DNA from: JADGHX01 sp963837755
Lineage (GTDB): Bacteria; Pseudomonadota; Gammaproteobacteria; Steroidobacterales; Steroidobacteraceae
Assembly (NCBI GenBank): GCA_963837755.1
Contig: CAWIOP010000003.1
Location: forward strand, 372,001 to 436,000
Direction: 5' to 3'
Length of the DNA: 64,000 bases
In this document: piece after piece, positions 53,954-61,051 of the stretch
Layout of the letters: every line of letters begins with the position of its first letter
How positions within the stretch are numbered: position 1 is the first letter of the stretch
Made by a program: the position numbers and the translations under genes
Notes under the pieces: model-generated
Database searches by the model: none
What the model was told of the DNA's origin: nothing
What the model saw: the letters and a program-made list of their open reading frames with translations, nothing else

Positions 53954-54690
53954 TTCGAGTTCTGGTGGTCGACGACGAGTCGCCGGCGCGCGCGAAGCTG
54001 CGTCGCTGGCTGGCCGAGCAGCCGGACCTGGAGCTGGTGGCGGAAGCTCAGAACGGCCTGTCGGCGGTGCAGCTCATTGCGACGGCACGGCCCGACCTCG
54101 TATTTCTCGACATCCAGATGCCGGACATGAGCGGCCTGGAAGTTGCCGCGCAGTTGCAGACGGAAAACGCGCCGCTGCTCGTGTTCGTGACCGCGCACGA
54201 CGATCACGCCGTCGAGGCGTTCGATCTCGACGCCGTGGACTACCTGCTGAAACCCTGCGACCGAAGCCGCTTTCTGCGCGCGCTCGCGCGCATCCGCTTG
54301 CGCCTCAAGGATGTCGGCCGGCGCGCCAGGCCCATCGAAGTGGCTCGCGCGCGCCTCGGCGCCATGCGCCGGCTTCCTGTACCGGAGGGCGAGGGGCTAC
54401 GCCTCATCGACTGCAGCGCCATTCACTGGCTGGAAGCCGACGACAACTACGTTCACGTGCATACCGCCGACCGCGAGTACCTGCTGCGCCGAACGCTGCA
54501 AGACCTGCTTCAGCAGCTGGGTGACGAGCGCTTCACGCGCATTCACAAATCCACCGCTGTGAACGTTGCGGAGATCGCCGGGCTCGATCGCATGCCGAAG
54601 GGCGACTACGAAGTGCGCTTGCGAAGCGGGTCGCGGCTGCGATTGAGCAGGCGATACGCGCCGGCGTTGCTGGAGCGCGCTCCGGGTTAG
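53932..54690 (+). CDS. LytTR-family response regulator
   Basis: A 252-residue regulator. The receiver domain has the phospho-acceptor Asp in DLVFLDIQMPDMSG and Lys in VDYLLKPCDR. The C-terminal LytTR DNA-binding domain (about 145-250) has IDCSAIHWLEADDNYVHVHT, LLRRTLQDLLQQL and FTRIHKSTAVNV. LytTR proteins often bind paired direct repeats near exporter genes. The ABC exporter operon starts about 310 bp downstream. Confidence 0.93.
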   Translation: MSGASGLIRVLVVDDESPARAKLRRWLAEQPDLELVAEAQNGLSAVQLIATARPDLVFLDIQMPDMSGLEVAAQLQTENAPLLVFVTAHDDHAVEAFDLDAVDYLLKPCDRSRFLRALARIRLRLKDVGRRARPIEVARARLGAMRRLPVPEGEGLRLIDCSAIHWLEADDNYVHVHTADREYLLRRTLQDLLQQLGDERFTRIHKSTAVNVAEIAGLDRMPKGDYEVRLRSGSRLRLSRRYAPALLERAPG

Positions 54691-54999
54691 GAGGCCGTTC
54701 GAGTGAGGGCCTTCGCGGGCTTTATTCATGAACGGGTTTGGCTTTTCGCAGGCGAAGCCGTGTGGGGCGGTGAGAATTCTGGTGCTGGGCAGCGTTAGGC
54801 TCGCGCGCTTCGAAAAGAGAAAAATACCCCTCGGCAGGACTTCGCCTGCGACAGCGCTCATGCGCTCATGCGCTCATGAATATGGCCTGCGAGTTCCCAC
54901 TCGCCCCGCAAATACTCCGCTCGCCCCACCGTTCAGACACCGCGCAGCCGCCGCGATAGGCTGCACGCGCAATTGGGATGCGCTACGCGGTCGGGGTCA
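54691..54999. other. Intergenic with three tandem 8-bp repeats
   Basis: No gene is seen. CGCTCATG is repeated three times without a gap at 54855-54878. The stretch lies between the LytTR regulator and the exporter operon and should carry the exporter promoter. Confidence 0.5.
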
Positions 55000-55914
55000 A
55001 TGCACCAGTTTCGCTTCGCAAGATTGATGCTTGTTGTCGGTGCCCTCGTGCTGGCGCTCGCCGGGTGCGCGCAAAGCGAATCGGATGAGATGGAGCGCCC
55101 GTCGTCGTCAACCGCGCCCGCGCGCCCCGCTCGAGCGCCCGAGACGGATGTCGTCGCCGTCGGCATCGTGAAATCGCAGGTGGGCGCGGAAGTGAAGGTC
55201 GGCTCGCAACTCTCCGGCGTCGTCTCGAAGCTTCATGTGGAAGTGGGTGACGCGATTGCGCGTGGCGATTCCCTAGCCGATCTGGACGATGCGCAATGGC
55301 ACGCCCGCGTCGCGAGCCTGGAAGCTGAGCTGGCAGCCGCCGCGGCGGAGCTCGAGTATGCGCAGGCGGACGTTTCGCGCATGGAACGCGCGTCATCATT
55401 CTCCCTGGCGCAGGTGGAGAACGGCCGCCGCAACGTGCAAGTGCGCCAGGCAATGGTGCAGCAGGCGCGCGCCCGGCTCTCCGAAGCGCGCGTGCAGTTC
55501 GGCTATACGCACATTCGCGCGCCGATATCCGGAACGGTGGCGTCTGTCTCCACGTATGAAGGCGAGACTGTCGCGGCGGCGTTTTCCGCACCCACCTTCG
55601 TCACCATTGTCGACCTCACGCGCCTGGAGCTGCATGCCTACGTGGACGAGCACGACATCGGCAGCGTGCGCGCCGGCCAGCCGGTGAGTTTTCGCGTGGA
55701 TGCGTTCCGCGGCCGCGAACTGGCCGGCACGGTGCGCGCCATCTATCCGAAGCCGCAGCTCGTGAACAACGTCGTCAATTACGTCGTGGTCATTGATTTC
55801 GCGATTCCGCCGGACCTCACCGTGCGCCCCGAGATGACGGCGCACGTGAGGTTTCCGATCGGCGATGAAACGACAGCGCCCAGAACGGCCCTGGAACTGA
55901 GGGAGGCAAAGTGA
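55000..55914 (+). CDS. HlyD/MacA-type periplasmic adaptor lipoprotein
   Basis: A 304-residue protein. ATG 55000 is preferred because it opens a lipoprotein leader ending in LALAGC; the adaptor is therefore lipid-anchored. The lipoyl half motif is QLSGVVSKLHVEVGDAIARG, and a short coiled coil spans about 100-165. GYTHIRAPISGTVASVSTYE and a beta-barrel part follow. By family it joins an inner-membrane ABC permease to an outer-membrane channel. It overlaps the ATPase gene at 55912-55914. Confidence 0.9.
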   Translation: MHQFRFARLMLVVGALVLALAGCAQSESDEMERPSSSTAPARPARAPETDVVAVGIVKSQVGAEVKVGSQLSGVVSKLHVEVGDAIARGDSLADLDDAQWHARVASLEAELAAAAAELEYAQADVSRMERASSFSLAQVENGRRNVQVRQAMVQQARARLSEARVQFGYTHIRAPISGTVASVSTYEGETVAAAFSAPTFVTIVDLTRLELHAYVDEHDIGSVRAGQPVSFRVDAFRGRELAGTVRAIYPKPQLVNNVVNYVVVIDFAIPPDLTVRPEMTAHVRFPIGDETTAPRTALELREAK

Positions 55915-56606
55915 TGATCGAGCTGAAGGATATTGCGAAAACCTATTGCAAGCCCGGCGAGCCGCCGGTGAAGGCGCTGGATGGCGTTTCGCTTCGGATC
56001 GACGCGGGGGAGTTCGTGGCCATCCTGGGGCCGTCCGGGTCCGGCAAGAGCACGCTGATGAATGTGATCGGCCTGCTCGACCGGCCCGACTCCGGCGAGT
56101 ACCGGCTCGACGGGAAGCCGATGTCGTCGATCGGCGGGCGTGAGCTTGCGGGCATTCGCAACCGCGTCATCGGCTTCGTGTTCCAGTCCTATCACCTGTT
56201 GCCGCGAACGACGGCCATCGAGAACGTGCAGCTGCCCCTGCTGTACTCCAGCCGCACGGACCATGCGCGTCGAAGCGAGGCGGCCCTGGAGGCGGTGGGT
56301 TTGAGCGACCGGCGCAATCACTACGCCAGTGAGCTCTCCGGCGGGCAGCAGCAGCGCGTCGCTATTGCGCGCGCCATCGTGAACGAGCCGTCGGTGCTGC
56401 TGGCGGATGAGCCAACTGGAAACCTGGACGCTGCCGCTGCGCGCGACATCGTCGATCTATTCAAGGCGCAGAGCAGGCGCGGCACGACGGTGGTGCTGAT
56501 TACGCACGATGAGGCCGTGGCGCGCGAAGCCCGCCGGGTGGTGAGGATTCGTGCTGGCACCGTCGAAAGCGATTCGCCCGCCGCCGCCTTGCAGAGGAGT
56601 GCGTGA
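55914..56606 (+). CDS. ABC transporter ATP-binding protein (MacB/LolD type)
   Basis: A 230-residue ATPase with Walker A GPSGSGKST, Q-loop FVFQSYHLLPR, signature LSGGQQQRVAIARAI, Walker B VLLADEPTGNLD and VLITHD. ATG 55914 overlaps the adaptor stop, and its own stop overlaps the next ATG (TGATG at 56604-56608), showing tight translational coupling. Confidence 0.93.
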   Translation: MIELKDIAKTYCKPGEPPVKALDGVSLRIDAGEFVAILGPSGSGKSTLMNVIGLLDRPDSGEYRLDGKPMSSIGGRELAGIRNRVIGFVFQSYHLLPRTTAIENVQLPLLYSSRTDHARRSEAALEAVGLSDRRNHYASELSGGQQQRVAIARAIVNEPSVLLADEPTGNLDAAAARDIVDLFKAQSRRGTTVVLITHDEAVAREARRVVRIRAGTVESDSPAAALQRSA

Positions 56607-57832
56607 TGAACCGCCAACTCGCCGTGCGCAATGTCGTCCGCAGCCTCACGCGGTTCAAGGCAAGGGCCGTGCTCGGCGGCTTTGGAATCGTCGTGAGCGT
56701 ATGCGCCACCGTGTTCGTGCTGTCGATGGGCGGCACGGTGCGCGCCACGTTCGAGTCGTTCGCCTCGCGCCTGTATCCGGCGGATGTGGTTGTGGTCAAT
56801 ACAGGTGGTGGGTTCATGGGCGGCGGCTCAGGCGGCCAGAGCATGCGGATGCGGGACATCGAAGCCGTCGTGAGATCAGTGCCACAGATCATCGCGTGGG
56901 ATGTGGCGAGCTTTGCCGGGTCCCGGGGCATCAAGGTTGGGGACGAAAGCACGCGGGTCACCGTGCTGGGCAGTGGGGCACAGGCGCCTGTCGTGCGCCG
57001 GCGCGCGGTGAGCGAAGGCGCGTTCATCGACCAGGCGGATGTCGACTCGCGCGCCCGGGTGGCACTCGTTGGGGCGACAGCCGCGGGAGCGCTCTTTGGT
57101 GACGAATCGCCGGTCGGCGCCACCCTCTTCATCGACAACATGCCATTTCAGGTAAAGGGCGTGCTGGAACGCGAGGGCGTGTCCCCGCATGGCGATGATC
57201 AGGACAACGTGGTCGTCGTGCCCTACACCGTGGTCATGGAAAGCCTCGCGAAGATCGACTACGTGCGGCAGGTTGCCTACCAGGTCGCCGATGCGGGTCA
57301 GGTTGACGAAGTGGCGCGCCGCGTTACGGCGGTCATGCGGGAGCGGCACGACATCGTTGACGGCCGCGTGGATGATTTCTCGGTGGTCGTGCCGCGCCAG
57401 ATACGCGAGATGGTGGCTCGCAACTTCCGCATGTTCAATCTGTTCGTCGCACTGATCTGTGGCGCGGCCTTTCTGGTCTCGGCGCTCGTCGTGCTCGGTG
57501 TGATGAATGTGAGCGTGAGGCAGCGATTGCCGGAGCTCGGGCTGCGCAAGGCAGTGGGCGCAGACGCGTCCGACCTCCGGACTCAAATTCTCTGGGAAGC
57601 GCTGTTGATTGCCGCTGCGGGATGTTTGGTTGGCGCGCTGCTCGCGTGGGCGAGCGTGTATGCGGCTGCGCCCGTGCTGGCGAGCAAGTTCGGCATCGTG
57701 GGAATCGGGATGTCGGGGCTGGCACTGGTCGTGGGCGCTGCCGCGGCCTTCGCGACCGGCCTTATTGGCGCGGTGCTGCCTGCGCGGCGCGCAGCGAAGC
57801 TCGATCCTGTCGAAGCGCTCCGAATGCGGTAA
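56606..57832 (+). CDS. ABC transporter permease (MacB-FtsX type), first subunit
   Basis: A 408-residue permease. An N-terminal helix (AVLGGFGIVVSVCATVFVL) is followed by a MacB-like periplasmic core with a Gly/Met-rich loop (GGGFMGGGSGGQSMRM). Three C-terminal FtsX helices come next (FLVSALVVLGVMNVSVRQRL, ELGLRKAVGA). It is shorter than MacB because the ATPase is a separate protein. A second permease follows 41 bp later, so the transporter may be a heterodimer. Confidence 0.9.
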   Translation: MNRQLAVRNVVRSLTRFKARAVLGGFGIVVSVCATVFVLSMGGTVRATFESFASRLYPADVVVVNTGGGFMGGGSGGQSMRMRDIEAVVRSVPQIIAWDVASFAGSRGIKVGDESTRVTVLGSGAQAPVVRRRAVSEGAFIDQADVDSRARVALVGATAAGALFGDESPVGATLFIDNMPFQVKGVLEREGVSPHGDDQDNVVVVPYTVVMESLAKIDYVRQVAYQVADAGQVDEVARRVTAVMRERHDIVDGRVDDFSVVVPRQIREMVARNFRMFNLFVALICGAAFLVSALVVLGVMNVSVRQRLPELGLRKAVGADASDLRTQILWEALLIAAAGCLVGALLAWASVYAAAPVLASKFGIVGIGMSGLALVVGAAAAFATGLIGAVLPARRAAKLDPVEALRMR

Positions 57833-57873
57833 CAGCGCCGTGCGCGCCGGGCATGTGCGGGCTGGGTAGCCGG

Positions 57874-59103
57874 ATGATTGCAGCGACGATTCTGCGCCTC
57901 CGCATTCTGGCCGCCGCGCTCGGCAGCCAGCGGCTGCGGGCAGTCATCGCTGGCGGCATGGTGTGCATCGGCGTGGCGTCGACGCTCGTCATGGTTGCGC
58001 TCAGCACCGGTGTGCGGCTCGAGATGCAGGCTTTGCAGGAGCGCACGGGCAGGAATCTCTTCTTCGTCAAGGCCGGGGAGCGCCCCGTGCCGCCCGGTCG
58101 TGGCAACGGCTGGTTCGTGTCGAGCCGTCTGGAACCCGAAGAGGCGACGCTCATCGAGACCGGCGTCACCTCAGTCGCGCATGCAGTTCCGGTTCGCGAG
58201 CGAAGCGCGCAAGTGAGGCTCGATTCGAAGCGCGTCGTCACGACCGTGCGCGGTGTGACGCCCGAGTTCTTCGAGCTGCGAAATTTCGAGGTGAGCGCTG
58301 GCAGGCCCATCGACGAGGCAGACAGGCAGGCGCTGCGTCGAGTGGCTGTTGTCGGGCCGTTCGTCAAGGAGCGCCTTTCTGACGGTGAGTCTCTGCTGGG
58401 CGTCACTCTGCGTGTAGGCGGCGTTCCGTTCGAGGTGGTCGGCGAGCTGCGCGCCAAGGGCACGGGCAGCGACGGCTCGGACCAGGATGACCAGATTCTC
58501 GTGCCGTTCGAGACCGCCATGCACAGGCTCGACAACGTGGAGGCGGCGTCGATGTTGCTGGTTCAGGCACGGGATGAGCGGCGCATGGAGCCGGCAATCG
58601 ATGCCGTGCGCGGGGTGCTGCGCAGCGCGCACTACATCGAGGCCGGTGCGCGCGAAGACTTCGACATCCTCACGATGATCCGTCAGGACGAAGTGCGTCG
58701 AATGAGCAGCCGATGGATGCAGGGTTTGTCGCGCATCCTTGCCGTAGTGACGCTGGTGATCGGTGGCGTGGGTGTCTTCGCGGTGAGCTATCTCAACGTG
58801 AAAGAACGCACCGCCGAGATTGGCCTGCGCATGGCGCTAGGCTCCACGCGCCTGGCCGTCGCGGGCTTGTTCGTGGCGGAGGCGTGCGCGCTGAGCGTTC
58901 TTGGCGGAGTCGCGGGCATTGTGATGGGGGCGCTGATCGCCGCATTGCTGAAAGGCGCCACCGCGTGGCCCATCGCGATCGACGTGCGCGGAATTGGCAT
59001 TCCGCTCGCGGTGTCCGCGGCGATCGGGGTGCTGTGCAGTCTTGTGCCGGCGTGGCGCGCATCGCGCGTGATGCCGGCAGTGGCGCTTGCGGGCGGCACA
59101 TGA
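57874..59103 (+). CDS. ABC transporter permease (MacB-FtsX type), second subunit
   Basis: A 409-residue permease with the same layout as the one before: N-terminal helix (VIAGGMVCIGVASTLVMVAL), periplasmic core (KAGERPVPPGRGNGW, GVPFEVVGELRAKGTGSDGS) and FtsX helices (TLVIGGVGVFAVSYLNVKER, TAEIGLRMALGS). ATG 57874 is chosen for the clean start; the frame is open further upstream into the previous gene. It is the last gene of the exporter operon. Confidence 0.9.
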   Translation: MIAATILRLRILAAALGSQRLRAVIAGGMVCIGVASTLVMVALSTGVRLEMQALQERTGRNLFFVKAGERPVPPGRGNGWFVSSRLEPEEATLIETGVTSVAHAVPVRERSAQVRLDSKRVVTTVRGVTPEFFELRNFEVSAGRPIDEADRQALRRVAVVGPFVKERLSDGESLLGVTLRVGGVPFEVVGELRAKGTGSDGSDQDDQILVPFETAMHRLDNVEAASMLLVQARDERRMEPAIDAVRGVLRSAHYIEAGAREDFDILTMIRQDEVRRMSSRWMQGLSRILAVVTLVIGGVGVFAVSYLNVKERTAEIGLRMALGSTRLAVAGLFVAEACALSVLGGVAGIVMGALIAALLKGATAWPIAIDVRGIGIPLAVSAAIGVLCSLVPAWRASRVMPAVALAGGT

Positions 59104-59275
59104 AGCGGGGGCCTCTGGTCGGAGAGCAATAGCGTGATCCGATTCTCAGTCGCAGTACGCATCCTTCGATAGTGCGCCGACAGACTTGCCGGGGTGGGCG
59201 GCAGTTCACTGGTGTGGTGGGTCTTGGCGCTTACCTTCTGGCGATGACCCTGCCGGGCATTGCCTGCTCGGATCG

Positions 59276-60072
59276 ATGAGCAGACCCCACGTGAACGACC
59301 CGATGCTGATCGACCGAGTTGCTGACACGACTTCCCATCGGGATCGGGACGCGCTCGACCGTGCGATAGTGCAGTTGCTCGTCGAATTCCTCGACCCACA
59401 CGCCGAGAGCGGGCCGCGGTCGCAGGCTTGCTGGAGATCGAGCTGCCCGAGCCGATGCACGCGCGCGACGCGCGCCTCGTCCACGGAATCCTGCGCATCC
59501 TGAGGAATCAGACCGCGCTGCTGGACTACGGTGAGCGCGACACGCTCACTGGCCTGCTGAATCGCAAGACGTTCGAGGCGCGCTTCGAGAAGATCTGCCG
59601 GGACCCGCAGGCCAGCGCGCAGCCGCATGGCTGGCTCGGCCTGCTGGATATCGATCGATTCAAGTCGATCAACGATACCTACGGCCACATATTCGGCGAT
59701 GAAGTGCTGCTGCTCGTGAGCCAGATCATGCAGCGTACGCTGCGGGGTGGCGACCAGCTCTTTCGCTTCGGCGGGGAGGAGTTCGTCGTGGTGCTCGAAG
59801 GCACCGAGCCCACCGGCGCGCAGATCGCGTTCGAGAGGATTCGGGCCGCCATCGAATGCCATCGGTTCCCCCAGGTTGGGCAGGTCACCGCCAGCCTGGG
59901 CTATACGAAGATCCAGCGGCAGGATGTGCCGGCGACGTGCGTCGAGCGCGCCGACGCCGCGCTGTATTTCGTCAAGCGCAATGGCCGCAATGGCGTGCGC
60001 AGCTTCGAGCTTCTGGTGGAGTCGGGAGCTCTGGTGGCGAAAGACGACAGCGGCGACATCGAGCTTTTCTGA
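59276..60072 (+). CDS. Diguanylate cyclase with shortened sensor region (one frame change)
   Basis: The first part, from ATG 59276, reads NDPMLIDRVADTTSHRDRDA and LDRAIVQLLVEFLD. After a frame change near 59,430 it continues as LLEIELPEPMHARDARLVHG and the GGDEF domain. The active site is FGGEEF and the inhibitory site RGGD lies five residues before it, so product inhibition is expected. Relatives usually have a GAF domain of about 120 residues between these parts; here only about 20 residues remain, so the sensor has been largely deleted. It makes the second messenger c-di-GMP. Confidence 0.82.
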
Positions 60073-60100
60073 GCGCCGGCCCGCGCCACGAGGCCCGCGT

Positions 60101-61030
60101 CTAGCTCTTCCCGTACAGCGACTTCTTCAACCGCCACCGCTTGTGCGACCACGGCCAGTCGGGCGGGGCGTCGCGGATCTGCTCTTCAACCAGGCGCGCA
60201 TAGCGTTCCGTGAGCTCGCCGGGGGCGAGCGGCTGGCCGGCCGGGGCGAGCGGCTTGAGCGTCATCTGGTAGAACCCGCGCGACGTGCGCTTCATGGCGA
60301 TGAAGAACACCGCGTATTTCGTCACGCGCGCTATTTCTTCCGGGCCCATGTAGAACGCCGTGTCGCGGTTCAGGAAGCGGGTCCAGTGCTTGTGCTCGCT
60401 GGTGGTCGGCTCCTGGTCCGCCACCATCGCGATGGCGCGCACGTCCTTCCTGTGCTTGATGATGTCCGGCAGCAGCCCCTTGGCGGCGATGAGCCGGCTG
60501 CCGAAGCGAGTGCGGATGGTCAGCATCTCCCGCTCGGCCCATGGGTTCACGAGTGGCTTGTACGCCGCATCCACGCGATAGCCCAGCTGCAGCGACAGGC
60601 CGAGCAGCATCCACTCCCAGTTGCACTGATGAGCCGCCACCAGCAGCACCGGCTTGCCGCTCGCGAGCAGTTCCCGCGGCTCTTCGAGACCTTCGATCTT
60701 TACCCGGCGGCGAATCTGCGCCGGCGACAGCGTGGCCGCCTTGATGAGCTCGACGAGCACCTCCGCAAAGCCGCGGTAATAGTGCTTCATCACGTCCTGG
60801 ATGCGCGCCTCGTCGAACTGCGGGAACGACTTCGTGAGGTTCTCGCGCACCACGTGCGCGCGATACGGAAACACGCGATAAGCGAGCCAGCCGAGGAACG
60901 TGGAGAGCGCGTAGAGCGCGGGAAAAGGCAGATGCGATAGCAATCGCACCCACCACGCCGAACGGCGAGCAACCGTCGGGAACGCGCCCGAAGGCGCTGC
61001 CTGCGCATCTGCGCCGCTGGAGCCGTGCAA
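60101..61030 (-). CDS. Lipid A late acyltransferase (LpxL/HtrB family)
   Basis: A 309-residue inner-membrane enzyme with one N-terminal membrane segment (about residues 33-55). The catalytic H-x4-E is His134 to Glu139 in AAHQCNWEW, and PLVNPWAEREML and MVADQEPTTSEHKHW match the family. It transfers an acyl chain from acyl-ACP to a lipid A precursor. The first codon is TTG; a later start is possible. It lies 21 bp after the RND pump gene on the same strand. Confidence 0.9.
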   Translation of the reverse strand: MHGSSGADAQAAPSGAFPTVARRSAWWVRLLSHLPFPALYALSTFLGWLAYRVFPYRAHVVRENLTKSFPQFDEARIQDVMKHYYRGFAEVLVELIKAATLSPAQIRRRVKIEGLEEPRELLASGKPVLLVAAHQCNWEWMLLGLSLQLGYRVDAAYKPLVNPWAEREMLTIRTRFGSRLIAAKGLLPDIIKHRKDVRAIAMVADQEPTTSEHKHWTRFLNRDTAFYMGPEEIARVTKYAVFFIAMKRTSRGFYQMTLKPLAPAGQPLAPGELTERYARLVEEQIRDAPPDWPWSHKRWRLKKSLYGKS

Positions 61031-61051
61031 CGTTCGACCTCGCTTGCGCTA

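Noticed and set aside
59747..60940. 397-codon plus-strand open frame across the cyclase and acyltransferase genes
   Set aside because: It is out of frame with the GGDEF domain and antisense to the acyltransferase, has no family features, and is Arg-rich as expected for shadow frames in GC-rich DNA.
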